Positions 26,237 through 36,048 of a stretch of DNA of 64,000 bases are shown here, piece by piece. Where the stretch lies: assembly GCF_008124875.1 (NCBI RefSeq), contig NZ_VNIA01000002.1, positions 124,001 through 188,000 on the forward strand, in the 5' to 3' direction. Position 1 is the stretch's first letter. Each line of letters begins with the position of its first letter. The position numbers and the translations under genes were made by a program. The DNA is from Tenacibaculum adriaticum. Lineage in GTDB: Bacteria > Bacteroidota > Bacteroidia > Flavobacteriales > Flavobacteriaceae. Under the pieces are notes generated by a model that was given only the letters and a program-made list of their open reading frames with translations, was not told the origin of the DNA and made no database searches.

Positions 26237-27385
26237 ATAAATATACCGAATAACCAATAAAACAAAGACTTCTACTAAATATACTGAAAATAGCTGCATT
26301 TTACTTAACCAAATAATCGGTATTATAGCTAAAAGCATTAGTAAAAACAAAATGTATTTTTTTATCCATTTTGGAGGATTCTTTTTCAGCAAGAAAAAAG
26401 AAACAATCAGATTGGGAGCAAAAGCCCACAGGAAGTTAAAATTATTAGGAGCTGTAGAATGATTGGTAAAAAACCAAAGAAACATAATAAGTAATCCTAT
26501 AACACCTGTTATAAAGAATAACATGAAATCAAACCATTTAGTCCGTTGAAGTTTTTTATAATCATTATAGGTTGTAAAAATTCCAATTATCAATAAGATA
26601 GAAAATGCTAAAAGAGGACTAAAAGCATCACTTTTAGCTTGTTTTTCTTCAAAATCTAACAACGTTTGTGTTCTTTTTACCAAAGGAACTTCTTCAGTTT
26701 CTCTTTTTATTTTAGATACTTCTAAAGCTTTAAATACATAATCAGGTAAATACATATATTCTTCGGCGGTAGCGACTTTATCTAATTTACTTCCTAATGC
26801 AACATTTATACCAAAACTTCCCCATGTATTTGGATTAATTTCTATGTTCATTAATTGACGTAGAGATGTATCAGAAGTTATAAAATCACTAGAAATAGTT
26901 AGTTTATCTCCTAATACTTTTTTAATAATATCTCGAGGTCTTGTGGCGCAATTATCGTAAAAAGGATCGTATAAATAGCTAGCATTTTCTGGTTCTGCAT
27001 TGTGTTGTAAAAAAGTAAAGAAGTTATTTTTTTCTTCTGAAGTTAAGTTTAACACTTGCTGTTTCATCCATCGTTTATCTTCATTGGCACTTCGTAAGGC
27101 ATAATAAAAATCATAACGTGCTAATTTGTATTTCATGAATCCTTTGGTAAAATTCAGATAAAAATTAGGTGCGTCAAAATCGAAAATTCCGTAGTTGTAA
27201 ATTAAATCTAAGCTTAAAACAGGATCTTTAACTCTAATTGCTGTATGTCCAAATTTCTCATATAAATTATCTCCAGGACCAGAGGTGACTACACTAATTT
27301 CTGAATATATAGAAAGTTGCATGTTTTGTGAAAATCCGAAAGAAGAAATAAATAAATAAAAGGAGATTAGTATTTTTTTTAGCAT
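26213..27385 (-). CDS. DUF4105 membrane protein with permuted papain-like domain
   Basis: 390 aa. Signal peptide (MLKKILISFYLFISSFGFSQ), then the DUF4105 domain with FGHTAIRV (His47) and DPFYDNCATRPRD (Cys146). The order His before Cys fits a permuted papain-like fold, possibly a peptidase or acyltransferase acting in the periplasm. Residues 250-390 hold about five membrane helices. The family is common in Bacteroidota but of unknown function. It starts 2 bp after the stop of the PorV/PorQ-like gene, so they are an operon, and its end overlaps aroQ. Confidence 0.9.
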   Translation of the reverse strand: MLKKILISFYLFISSFGFSQNMQLSIYSEISVVTSGPGDNLYEKFGHTAIRVKDPVLSLDLIYNYGIFDFDAPNFYLNFTKGFMKYKLARYDFYYALRSANEDKRWMKQQVLNLTSEEKNNFFTFLQHNAEPENASYLYDPFYDNCATRPRDIIKKVLGDKLTISSDFITSDTSLRQLMNIEINPNTWGSFGINVALGSKLDKVATAEEYMYLPDYVFKALEVSKIKRETEEVPLVKRTQTLLDFEEKQAKSDAFSPLLAFSILLIIGIFTTYNDYKKLQRTKWFDFMLFFITGVIGLLIMFLWFFTNHSTAPNNFNFLWAFAPNLIVSFFLLKKNPPKWIKKYILFLLMLLAIIPIIWLSKMQLFSVYLVEVFVLLVIRYIYLQKTLDS

Positions 27386-27387
27386 AA

Positions 27388-28452
27388 TTATCTGTAAAAA
27401 CTATAATCAAATTTAATAGAAAAAATGTTAGAATATAAAGCGTTACCAACGCTTCCAATATTAGTTAAAGCGTAATCAATTTGTATTCCTTTATATTTAA
27501 AGCCTACACCAAAATTAGGTTGGACGGATAAAGATTTACTGCCATCAAACTCGGTTGTATTTTGAAAATTACCAATACCAGCTCTTAAAAAGGCAATGTT
27601 ATCATAATCTAATTGAAAACCAATAGCAGGGTCTATACTGACAAAACTGGTAGAAATAACATCATTTGTTTCTGCAAAACGCATGTTTAAGTCAAATTCT
27701 GATAAAAGATTAAAATAACGACCAATTACAAAACTTCTAGCAATACCAAATTGAACTTTTGGTTTTGTTATTTCTGTAGTTTCTGGTAATTCTTGATTTT
27801 GATCAGGAATTGCATTTTTTATTTTTTCAAATTCAGCTTCATCTATAACCCAAGTATTAAAGGTTGTGGTAATGTCTCGAACCATTAAGCCTAATTTCCA
27901 ATCGTTCTTGTTGAATTGTATTCCGGCATCAAAACCAAATCCCCAAGAAGAAGCAAAACCCCCTATAATTCTACGAACAATTTTTGCGTTGGCACCAAAA
28001 TGGAATCCATCTAAAACCATTTTACGTGCATAAGCGATGTTAAAGGCATAATCTGCATTAGAGAAGAGGCTAATACGACTGTAATCTATATTTCCCTCAC
28101 TATCAATTAATTCGGTTGTGTTTAAAATATCATCAACACCAAATCGAATAAGTGATAATCCAACAGCACTTTCTTTGTCAATAGGCATTGCAAAAGCAGT
28201 AAAATTATAGGTTGCAATACCTGCAAAATAGGAGGCATGCATTAACGAACCTTGATAATCTTTAATATTTACCAAACCTGCTGGATTCCAATAAGCAGAA
28301 TTCACATCGTTACTTGATGCAACTACTGCTTTACTCATTCCTAAAGCTGCAGCATCTACTCCAATATTTAAAAACTCGTTCGAATAGTTTCTAAATTGTG
28401 CAATTGCAGTTAAAGGAAGTAAAAAGGCTATATAAAAAAAGTGTTTTTTCAA
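27388..28452 (-). CDS. PorV/PorQ family outer membrane protein
   Basis: 354 aa. Signal peptide (MKKHFFYIAFLLPLTAIAQ), then FLNIGVDAAALGMSKAVVASSNDVNSAYWNPAGL, the hallmark start of the FadL-like PorV/PorQ barrel group, followed by long beta-strands and a C-terminal FSIKFDYSFYR. PorV shuttles type IX secretion cargo and PorQ sits in the attachment complex. Which one this is, or whether it is a third paralogue, cannot be decided from sequence alone. The porX regulator lies at 38.7-40.3 kb. Confidence 0.9.
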   Translation of the reverse strand: MKKHFFYIAFLLPLTAIAQFRNYSNEFLNIGVDAAALGMSKAVVASSNDVNSAYWNPAGLVNIKDYQGSLMHASYFAGIATYNFTAFAMPIDKESAVGLSLIRFGVDDILNTTELIDSEGNIDYSRISLFSNADYAFNIAYARKMVLDGFHFGANAKIVRRIIGGFASSWGFGFDAGIQFNKNDWKLGLMVRDITTTFNTWVIDEAEFEKIKNAIPDQNQELPETTEITKPKVQFGIARSFVIGRYFNLLSEFDLNMRFAETNDVISTSFVSIDPAIGFQLDYDNIAFLRAGIGNFQNTTEFDGSKSLSVQPNFGVGFKYKGIQIDYALTNIGSVGNALYSNIFSIKFDYSFYR

Positions 28453-28525
28453 ATTGATGATTTCAAGGGTTACAAATATCTTAAATCCAATTAAAATAAC
28501 TAGGTATTTAACAGCTTATTGTTAG

Positions 28526-29500
28526 CTAAGGTATTATGTTAAGCTTTTTATTGATAAAATTAACAATTTGATGTTCAACCCAACGATTTTCACCTGTAAA
28601 TGAGGAAATAAAACCAACATGCCCTCCATAATTTGGCATCATAAAGTGAAAAGTATCAGAATTTTCAGCTTCTTTAATAGGGAAACATTGTTTAGATAAA
28701 AAACTGTCATCCTTAGCATTAATTAATAATGATTTGTGTTTTATTTTAGGAATATAAGGTTTACAACTTGCTCGTTCCCAATAATCTTCCGAACTTTTAA
28801 ATCCAAATACAGGTACAGTAAATTGTTTTTCGATATGTCGAAATTTAGTTGCTTTGAGTAAAAGTTCTTTGTTTAATTTAAAATCAGGATGTTTTTTTGC
28901 TTTTTCGAGAAGTTTTAATTTCATGGTTCGCAGAAACTCATTCATGTAAACTTTATTTTTAATTTTTCCCAGTTCTGCTTGAGACGATGTTAAATCTACA
29001 GGAACAGAAACTGCAATCCCGCCTTTAACTTTCAAGGGAATATTGTCGTACTCTCCTAAATATTTTAATGTCATATTTCCTCCAAGGCTAAAACCGCAAA
29101 CAATTATATTTTCATAATTGTAATTTTCGGTTAAATAATTAACAATAAAGTCTACATCGTCCGTTTTTCCACTATGATAGGTTTTAAGTAGTAAATTATC
29201 TTCACCACTACAACCTCTTAAATTCATACAAGCAGCGTCGAATCCATTCAAATTTAATTCATTTGAAGTGGTTACCATATAGTTAGATAAGGAACTTCCT
29301 TCTAAGCCATGAATAAGTAAAACAATTGTATTAGATCCTACAATAGAGAAATCTAAATCGATAAAATCGGTATCCCAAGTTAAAATACGTTTCCGTTTAT
29401 AGTTCGCTTTGTCCTTCATAAATAAAGGTCTATAGACGGTATTAAAATGAGCGTTTTTAAAAGGTAGCGTAGGAGTAAAGTTTGAATTTAATATTGGCAT
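28526..29500 (-). CDS. YheT-like alpha/beta hydrolase
   Basis: 324 aa, YheT/ABHD1-3 family. Features: FNTVYRPLF near the start, oxyanion-side HGLEGSS, nucleophile elbow CGFSLGGN with the catalytic Ser, an Asp region in NAKDDSFL, and a C-terminal catalytic His in YGGHVGF. Acts on esters, probably lipid or short-chain. Substrate unknown. Single gene between PorV/PorQ-like and divergent pssA. Confidence 0.93.
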   Translation of the reverse strand: MPILNSNFTPTLPFKNAHFNTVYRPLFMKDKANYKRKRILTWDTDFIDLDFSIVGSNTIVLLIHGLEGSSLSNYMVTTSNELNLNGFDAACMNLRGCSGEDNLLLKTYHSGKTDDVDFIVNYLTENYNYENIIVCGFSLGGNMTLKYLGEYDNIPLKVKGGIAVSVPVDLTSSQAELGKIKNKVYMNEFLRTMKLKLLEKAKKHPDFKLNKELLLKATKFRHIEKQFTVPVFGFKSSEDYWERASCKPYIPKIKHKSLLINAKDDSFLSKQCFPIKEAENSDTFHFMMPNYGGHVGFISSFTGENRWVEHQIVNFINKKLNIIP

Positions 29501-29573
29501 TTTTTATAACTAATTAAGTGAAAGTAGTAAAAAAAACAATCAATTTTATATTTTCGTAAAAAATCTAAAAACG

Positions 29574-30314
29574 ATGAACATTAAAAGGCATATTCCGAAT
29601 TTATTAACTTTAGGAAATTTGTTTTGTGGAACTTTAGCTATCATTTTTGCTATTAAAGGAGATTATACATTTACTGCCCTATTGGTTGCTACAGGTATAG
29701 TTTTTGATTTTTTTGATGGATTTGTTGCAAGGATATTAAATGTGCAAGGAGAATTAGGAAAGCAATTAGATAGTTTGGCAGATATGGTTACTAGTGGAGT
29801 TGTTCCTGGTATTGTTATGCTGCAGCTTTTAGTAAATGCTTTTGATACGGATGCAGTTGGTTATTTTGGTATTGATAAATACGGAGCTACAGGAAGTAAT
29901 TATCCGTATATAGGATTATTATTAACACTTTTTGCATGTTACCGATTAGCAAAGTTTAATATTGATGAGCGTCAATCAGACAGTTTTATAGGTTTGCCAA
30001 CACCAGCGATGAGTTTATTTGTAGTGTCCCTACCTTTAATTGCTGAATTTGCGTCACAATCACTTTTTGTAGATTTGGTTCAGAATAAGTTTTTCTTAAT
30101 TACTGTAACCATTTTATTAAGTATTTTAATGGTGTCAGAATTACCTCTGTTTTCGTTAAAATTTAAAACTTTTTCTTTTAAAAAGAATGCTATAAAGTAC
30201 TTGTTTCTATTAGTTTCTTTTATTTTATTATTGCTATTAAAATTTGTAGCAATACCCCTAATAATTTTATTGTATGTATTGCTTTCAGTATTCAGCAATA
30301 TGGTAAAAAAATAA
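29574..30314 (+). CDS. pssA: CDP-diacylglycerol-serine O-phosphatidyltransferase
   Basis: 246-aa membrane enzyme making phosphatidylserine, the precursor of phosphatidylethanolamine. The CDP-alcohol phosphotransferase signature is complete: Asp45, Asp48-Gly49, Ala52-Arg53, Gly62, Asp66, Asp70. Several membrane helices follow, and the C-terminus is strongly hydrophobic. The start KRHIPNLLTLGNLFCG is typical of PssA. Convergent with lptB through a shared terminator. Confidence 0.95.
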   Translation: MNIKRHIPNLLTLGNLFCGTLAIIFAIKGDYTFTALLVATGIVFDFFDGFVARILNVQGELGKQLDSLADMVTSGVVPGIVMLQLLVNAFDTDAVGYFGIDKYGATGSNYPYIGLLLTLFACYRLAKFNIDERQSDSFIGLPTPAMSLFVVSLPLIAEFASQSLFVDLVQNKFFLITVTILLSILMVSELPLFSLKFKTFSFKKNAIKYLFLLVSFILLLLLKFVAIPLIILLYVLLSVFSNMVKK

Positions 30315-30321
30315 TGATTTT

Positions 30322-30356
30322 AAAAAAAAGAAGAAGTTTAAAACTTCTTCTTTTTT
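30322..30356. terminator. Bidirectional terminator between pssA and lptB
   Basis: GAAGAAGTT...AACTTCTTC stem with A-run before and T-run after, between the convergent genes. It overlaps the last lptB codons. Confidence 0.8.
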
Positions 30357-31072
30357 AACTCAAAATCTTTTCCTAAATATACACGACGTACAGTTTCATC
30401 TGCAGCGAGTTCTTCTGGAGTTCCTTCCTTTAGAATTCCGCCATTATACATTAAGTAGGTACGATCTGTAATAGCAAGTGTAGCTTGTACATCGTGATCG
30501 GTAATTAAAATTCCGATGTTTTTATTCTTTAGTTGAGCAACAATTCCTTGAATATCTTCCACGGCAATTGGATCAACTCCAGCAAAAGGTTCATCTAATA
30601 AAATAAATTTAGGATCTGAAGCTAAACAACGTGCAATTTCGGTACGGCGACGCTCTCCACCAGAAAGTAAATCGCCACGATTTTTACGTACATGCCCAAG
30701 ACTAAACTCTTCAATTAATTCTTCTAAACGTTTTTTTCTTTCAGTTTTGGTTCTATCTGTAAATTCTAAAACCGACATGATATTATCTTCCACAGAAAGT
30801 TTTCTAAAAACAGATGCTTCTTGTGCTAAGTATCCAATTCCTTTTTGAGCACGTTTGTACATAGCATCTTCGGTAATCTCTTCATCTTCTAAAAAAATAT
30901 TTCCTCCATTGGGTTTAATCATTCCTACAATCATATAAAAAGAAGTTGTCTTACCAGCACCATTCGGACCTAATAAACCTATGATTTCACCTTGTTCTAC
31001 CTGTAAAGAAATACCTTTCACAACTTTTCTATTTCCGTAAACTTTTTGAATGTTATCTGCTCTTAATATCAT
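30338..31072 (-). CDS. lptB: LPS export ABC ATPase LptB
   Basis: 244 aa. Cytoplasmic ATPase of LptB2FG that drives LPS to the outer membrane. Walker A GPNGAGKT, signature [14 protein letters not shown], Walker [17 protein letters not shown] and the [22 protein letters not shown]-loop region, which is typical of LptB. No lptFG genes are in the window. Confidence 0.97.
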   Translation of the reverse strand: MILRADNIQKVYGNRKVVKGISLQVEQGEIIGLLGPNGAGKTTSFYMIVGMIKPNGGNIFLEDEEITEDAMYKRAQKGIGYLAQEASVFRKLSVEDNIMSVLEFTDRTKTERKKRLEELIEEFSLGHVRKNRGDLLSGGERRRTEIARCLASDPKFILLDEPFAGVDPIAVEDIQGIVAQLKNKNIGILITDHDVQATLAITDRTYLMYNGGILKEGTPEELAADETVRRVYLGKDFELKKKKF

Positions 31073-31155
31073 TATTATAAATATGGAATTGTATATTTTT
31101 ATTGTGTAAAAGTAACGAATGCTTTAAAGCAATAATCTTAAAACAGTCTTAAGGT

Positions 31156-31503
31156 TTAAACTCCGTTTTCTAAAGCTTCCCAAAACTCAACAGCTCTTCT
31201 TAAATGAGGTATTACAATCGTACCTCCAACTAAGGTTGCAATCGACATGGTTTCCATCATTTCTTCTTTAGTGATTCCGTTTTTATAGGCTGTTTCTAAA
31301 TGATAAGCAATACAATCATCACAACGCAATACAGCAGAGGCAACTAAACCTAATAATTCTTTGGTTTTAACAGGTAAATGTCCTTCGGAATACGCATTGG
31401 TATCTAAATTGAAAATTCGTTTGATTACTTTGTTATCTGATGATAAAATTTTCTCGTTCATTTTAGAACGGTACTCATTAAACTCTTGGACTTTTTTCGA
31501 CAT
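31156..31503 (-). CDS. Carboxymuconolactone decarboxylase / AhpD-like protein
   Basis: 115 aa. Single CMD domain with the AhpD-type redox motif CDDCIAYH (Cys-x-x-Cys plus His) and helical context. Probably a small thiol peroxidase-like or reductase protein. Its start overlaps the tatC end by 26 bp on the same strand, suggesting co-expression. No peroxiredoxin neighbour is seen. Confidence 0.93.
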   Translation of the reverse strand: MSKKVQEFNEYRSKMNEKILSSDNKVIKRIFNLDTNAYSEGHLPVKTKELLGLVASAVLRCDDCIAYHLETAYKNGITKEEMMETMSIATLVGGTIVIPHLRRAVEFWEALENGV

Positions 31504-32299
31504 TTTTATTTTGTTTGTTTATAACATATTTTGAAACGTGAATTCCTATTTCGTATAAAAACATAATAGGAACCGCTACAATTACTTGACTAGCAACATC
31601 TGGAGGCGTAATAATTGCTGATAAAATTAAGACTAACACTAAAGCGTGTTTACGGTATTTTCGTAAAAATTCAGGAGAGATTAAACCTATTTTTGATAAA
31701 AAATAAATAACAACTGGTAATTCAAAAAAAACAGCAACTCCTAATAAAGTGTTAGTAATTAAGCTAATATATGCATCTAGTTTGAAGTTATTTTGAACAG
31801 CGTCTGAAATTTTAAAATTGTAAAAGAAATAGACAGACATCGGTATTATGACAAAATAGCTAAATAGAATACCTAAAAAGAATAAGAAAGATGCTGTAAA
31901 TATAAACCCCCTAGATTTTTTTCGTTCATTAACGTGTAAACCAGGAGCTATAAATCGCCACATTTCCCAAAGTACATAAGGAAATGCGATTATGAAACCT
32001 AGAATCAATGAAGACCAAATAGCTGTCATTAATTGCTGTGTAGGATTTAAACTCTGTAAGGTTTGACTAAATTGGATGTTACAAAAACTACTATCTATTC
32101 CTATAGAAGAAAACACTTTACAAAAGAACTGATAGGTAGAAAAGTCAGGTTTTAAATGCGCTAATAAAATAGTATCAAAAATGTAGTTAATATTAAAAAA
32201 AACCAAAATAGCTACTACAAAAATCGCGATAAAACTTCTGACCAAATGCCATCTTAATTCTTCAAGGTGGTCGAGAAACGACATTTCTTTTTCTGCCAT
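31478..32299 (-). CDS. tatC: Sec-independent translocase subunit TatC
   Basis: 273 aa, six membrane helices. Family landmarks: MSFLDHLEELRWHLVRS with the conserved Glu of the twin-arginine binding site, PLLE-equivalent periplasmic loop, LWEMWRFIAPGLHVNERK and PPDVASQ. Exports folded proteins with twin-Arg signals. No tatA/B gene is in the window. It follows kpsF by one base. Confidence 0.96.
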   Translation of the reverse strand: MAEKEMSFLDHLEELRWHLVRSFIAIFVVAILVFFNINYIFDTILLAHLKPDFSTYQFFCKVFSSIGIDSSFCNIQFSQTLQSLNPTQQLMTAIWSSLILGFIIAFPYVLWEMWRFIAPGLHVNERKKSRGFIFTASFLFFLGILFSYFVIIPMSVYFFYNFKISDAVQNNFKLDAYISLITNTLLGVAVFFELPVVIYFLSKIGLISPEFLRKYRKHALVLVLILSAIITPPDVASQVIVAVPIMFLYEIGIHVSKYVINKQNKNVEKSPRV

Positions 32300-32300
32300 C

Positions 32301-33272
32301 TTAAAATATTCCTTCTTTAATTAAATCATGTAAATGTACTACACCTACATAGCTTTTAGTTTTATTTGTAACCAATATTTGTGTAATACTGTTGTTTTCT
32401 AAAGTATCTAAGGCATCAACTGCCATAGCATCAACATCAATCGTTTTTGGGTTCTTGCTCATTATCTCTGCAGCAGTTAACTCATCAATTTTAGTTGTTT
32501 TACTTAACATTCGGCGAATATCACCATCGGTTATAATACCAACTATTTTATTGTCTTTATCAACCACCGCAGTAACACCCAAACGTTTTTCAGATATTTC
32601 AATAATTACTTTGGTTACTTTATCTGTTGCGATAACCTTAGGTTGTTCGTTATTTTTTATTAAGTCTGAAACGCGTAAATACAAACGCTTTCCAAGTGCA
32701 CCGCCTGGATGATATTTTGCAAAATCTTTACTTGTAAAACCTTTCAATTCTAATAAGCAAACAGCTAAAGCATCTCCCATTACTAGTTGTGCAGTTGTAC
32801 TTGTTGTTGGTGCTAAATTATTTGGGCAAGCTTCTTTTTCAACATAGGTGTTTAAGACAAAATCGGCATTTTTTCCAAGAAAAGAATCTGGATTTCCAGT
32901 AATTGCAATAATCTTATTTTTGTAATTTTTAATTAAAGGAGCTAAAACTTTAATTTCAGGGGTGTTTCCGCTTTTAGAAATACAAATTACGACATCATTT
33001 TCTTGTACGTTACCTAAATCTCCATGAATAGCATCTCCAGCGTGCATAAAAACAGCTGGTGTACCAGTAGAATTAAAAGTAGCTACTATTTTAGTTGCAA
33101 TGTTAGCGCTTTTACCAATTCCTGTAACAATTACTCTTCCGTTGGCACTTAATATAAACTTAACAGCTTCTACAAATGAATTGTCTAATAAATTGGCTAA
33201 ATTAGCTATAGATTTACTTTCTAATAGGATGGTTTCTTTGGCTAAAGCCAATATAGAACTTGTTTCTTTCAA
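32301..33272 (-). CDS. Arabinose-5-phosphate isomerase (KpsF/GutQ family)
   Basis: 323 aa. SIS domain (residues 30-180, with VTGIGKSANIATKI and ISKSGNTPE) followed by two CBS domains. It converts ribulose-5-phosphate to arabinose-5-phosphate, the first step to Kdo for LPS. This agrees with the lptB gene two positions downstream and the lipid A genes elsewhere. I would call it KdsD-type by context, but KpsF/GutQ/KdsD cannot be separated by sequence alone. It begins the operon kpsF-like, tatC, AhpD-like. Confidence 0.94.
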   Translation of the reverse strand: MKETSSILALAKETILLESKSIANLANLLDNSFVEAVKFILSANGRVIVTGIGKSANIATKIVATFNSTGTPAVFMHAGDAIHGDLGNVQENDVVICISKSGNTPEIKVLAPLIKNYKNKIIAITGNPDSFLGKNADFVLNTYVEKEACPNNLAPTTSTTAQLVMGDALAVCLLELKGFTSKDFAKYHPGGALGKRLYLRVSDLIKNNEQPKVIATDKVTKVIIEISEKRLGVTAVVDKDNKIVGIITDGDIRRMLSKTTKIDELTAAEIMSKNPKTIDVDAMAVDALDTLENNSITQILVTNKTKSYVGVVHLHDLIKEGIF

Positions 33273-33410
33273 GTTTAATTGATTTTCTAATTAAAGTGTA
33301 AAAATAGTAATATTTTATGTATCGGTACTTTTTGCAAAAAGAAAGTTTAATTCATTTTTTTATTTATAATTTTTTGTAAATTAGTTCACTTTTAAAAACC
33401 TTGACAATAG

Positions 33411-35609
33411 ATGATGAGTAAAGAAAAGGACTTATATGGTGCTTTAAAAAAGTTTTTTGGTTTTAACCAATTTAAAGGGCTTCAGGAAGACGTAGTTAGA
33501 AGTATTTTAAATAACGAAAATACCTTTGTTATAATGCCCACAGGAGGAGGAAAATCATTATGTTATCAGCTTCCTGCTTTAATGAAAGAAGGAACAGCAA
33601 TAGTAGTTTCTCCGTTAATTGCCTTAATGAAAAATCAAGTAGATGCAATTCGAGGTATTTCTGAAAATCACGGAATTGCACACGTATTGAATTCTTCCTT
33701 AAACAAATCAGAAGTAAATCAGGTAATGGAAGATATTAGGTCTGGAGTTACTAAATTACTTTATGTGGCGCCTGAATCACTTATTAAAGAAGAGTATGCC
33801 TCTTTTTTAAAAGAGCAAAATATTTCTTTTGTTGCTATTGATGAAGCTCATTGTATTTCAGAATGGGGTCATGATTTTAGACCAGAATATCGTAATCTTC
33901 GAAATATAATTAAACAAATAGATAATGTTCCTGTAATTGGTTTGACAGCAACAGCGACCGAGAAAGTACAGGAAGATATTCTAAAAACATTAGGAATGAG
34001 TGATGCTAATGTGTATAAAGCATCGTTTAATAGACCTAATTTATTCTATGAAGTACGACCAAAAACAAAGGAAGTAGAAAAAGACATTATTCGATTTGTT
34101 AAACAACACATAGGTAAATCGGGTATTATATATTGTTTAAGTAGAAAAAAGGTAGAAGAAATTGCTCAAATTTTACAAGTTAATGGTATAAATGCTGTCC
34201 CTTATCATGCTGGTTTAGATGCAAAAACAAGAGTAAAACATCAAGATATGTTTTTGATGGAAGATTGTGAAGTCGTAGTAGCAACGATTGCTTTTGGAAT
34301 GGGAATTGATAAGCCAGATGTTCGTTATGTAATACATCATGATATACCAAAAAGCTTAGAAAGTTATTATCAAGAAACAGGACGAGCAGGAAGAGATGGA
34401 GGAGAAGGTCACTGTTTAACATTCTATTCATATAAAGATATAGAAAAGTTAGAAAAATTCATGGCTAATAAACCTGTTGCAGAGCAAGAGGTTGGGCATG
34501 CATTATTACAAGAAGTTGTTGGTTATGCAGAAACATCTATGAATCGCCGTAAATATTTACTTCATTATTTTGGAGAAGAATTTGACGAAGTAAATGGTGA
34601 AGGAGCAGACATGGATGATAATATGCGTAATCCTAAAAAGAAACACGAAGCTAAAGAAGATGTTTTAATTTTATTATCTGTTATCCGAGATACTAATGAA
34701 ATGTATAAAGCAAAGGAGATTGTAAATACAATTATAGGTAAGGAAAACGCATTATTAAATTCACATAAAACAAATGAACAAAAGTTTTTTGGAATTGGTA
34801 AAGAAAAAGGGAGTCATTACTGGATGGCCTTAATACGTCAAATTTTAGTGGTTAATCTTATTCGAAAAGAAATAGAACAATATGGGGTTATAAAATTAAC
34901 TTCAGACGGAAGAAAATTCATGGAAAAACCTACATCTTTTATGATGACTGAAGACCATGTATATACTACAGCTGATGATGGTACTATAATAACTAACCAA
35001 AAATCTAATGGAGGAGGCGTAGATGAAAAATTGGTAGTAATGCTAAAAGATTTACGTAAACAAGTAGGTAAAAAACAAGGTGTTCCGCCGTTTGCAGTTT
35101 TTCAAGATCCATCGATAGATGATATGGCTTTAAAATACCCAATTACTCTAGAAGAATTGTCTAAGGTTCATGGAGTAGGAGAAGGTAAAGCAAATAAATA
35201 TGGTAAAGATTTTGTTAAATTAATCACGACATATGTTGAAGAAAACGACATTATGCGTCCAGATGATTTAATCGTAAAAAGTACAGGCGTAAATTCTGGG
35301 TTAAAACTTTATATTATTCAAAACACGGATAGAAAACTTCCGTTGGATGATATTGCTAAATCAAAAGGTTTAGAAATGGCTGAATTAATTAAAGAAATGG
35401 AGGCGATTGTGTACTCAGGAACAAAATTGAATATTGATTATGCAGTAGATGACATGTTAGATGAAGATCAGCAAGAAGAAATTCATGATTATTTTATGGA
35501 AGCTGAAAGTGATGGTATTCAGGAAGCTTTAGATGAATTTGAAGGAGATTACGATGATGATGAACTACGTTTAATGCGCATAAAATTTACAAGTGAAATA
35601 GCTAATTAA
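33411..35609 (+). CDS. recQ: ATP-dependent DNA helicase RecQ
   Basis: 732 aa. Superfamily 2 helicase: motif I TGGGKS (residues 44-49), DEAH (144-147), GLTATAT, and the C-terminal helicase lobe with GRAGRDG. An RQC winged-helix part and a C-terminal HRDC-like region (YPITLEELSKVHGVGEGKANKYG) follow, then an acidic tail. Unwinds recombination intermediates and stalled forks. The Cys-rich zinc site of E. coli RecQ is not evident in the RKYLLHYFGEEFDE region, a variant seen in some Bacteroidota. Normal length. Confidence 0.97.
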   Translation: MMSKEKDLYGALKKFFGFNQFKGLQEDVVRSILNNENTFVIMPTGGGKSLCYQLPALMKEGTAIVVSPLIALMKNQVDAIRGISENHGIAHVLNSSLNKSEVNQVMEDIRSGVTKLLYVAPESLIKEEYASFLKEQNISFVAIDEAHCISEWGHDFRPEYRNLRNIIKQIDNVPVIGLTATATEKVQEDILKTLGMSDANVYKASFNRPNLFYEVRPKTKEVEKDIIRFVKQHIGKSGIIYCLSRKKVEEIAQILQVNGINAVPYHAGLDAKTRVKHQDMFLMEDCEVVVATIAFGMGIDKPDVRYVIHHDIPKSLESYYQETGRAGRDGGEGHCLTFYSYKDIEKLEKFMANKPVAEQEVGHALLQEVVGYAETSMNRRKYLLHYFGEEFDEVNGEGADMDDNMRNPKKKHEAKEDVLILLSVIRDTNEMYKAKEIVNTIIGKENALLNSHKTNEQKFFGIGKEKGSHYWMALIRQILVVNLIRKEIEQYGVIKLTSDGRKFMEKPTSFMMTEDHVYTTADDGTIITNQKSNGGGVDEKLVVMLKDLRKQVGKKQGVPPFAVFQDPSIDDMALKYPITLEELSKVHGVGEGKANKYGKDFVKLITTYVEENDIMRPDDLIVKSTGVNSGLKLYIIQNTDRKLPLDDIAKSKGLEMAELIKEMEAIVYSGTKLNIDYAVDDMLDEDQQEEIHDYFMEAESDGIQEALDEFEGDYDDDELRLMRIKFTSEIAN

Positions 35610-35619
35610 AGAAAAAAAG

Positions 35620-36048
35620 ATGAAAGTACATACATATTTACATTTTAAAGGAAATTGCGAAGAAGCAATGGATTTTTATGCAGATGTTTTAGGAGGCGAA
35701 ATTAATCAGAAAATGAAATTTAAAGACGCTCCTGAAAGCGAGACGATGTTTCCAGAAGAGGTTATGAATTTAGTAATGCATTCAACTTTACAAGCGGGAG
35801 ATTTAACTATTATGGCGTCTGATTTTTTTAATGAGAAAGAGGAGTTCAATTTGGGAAATAATTTTGCTGTAAGTATTGGCACTGATGATGAAGATGAAGC
35901 TACAGCCATTTTTAATGGATTATCTGAAGGAGCTTTTATAATGATGCCCTTAGAAGAGGCTTTTTGGGGAGGGAAATTCGGAATGTTAAAAGATAAGTTT
36001 GGAGTGCAGTGGATGATTTCTTTAGAAGATGAAAATACTACCGCTTAA
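35620..36048 (+). CDS. VOC family protein (PhnB-like)
   Basis: 142 aa. Glyoxalase/bleomycin-resistance fold: MKVHTYLHFKGNCEEAMDFYADVLGGEI, a middle MASDFFNE, and WGGKFGMLKDKFGVQWMIS, typical of the PhnB/3-demethylubiquinone-like group. Function cannot be set by sequence. It begins 10 bp after recQ and its stop overlaps the next start (TAATG), so it is co-transcribed with the DUF1801-like gene. Confidence 0.9.
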   Translation: MKVHTYLHFKGNCEEAMDFYADVLGGEINQKMKFKDAPESETMFPEEVMNLVMHSTLQAGDLTIMASDFFNEKEEFNLGNNFAVSIGTDDEDEATAIFNGLSEGAFIMMPLEEAFWGGKFGMLKDKFGVQWMISLEDENTTA

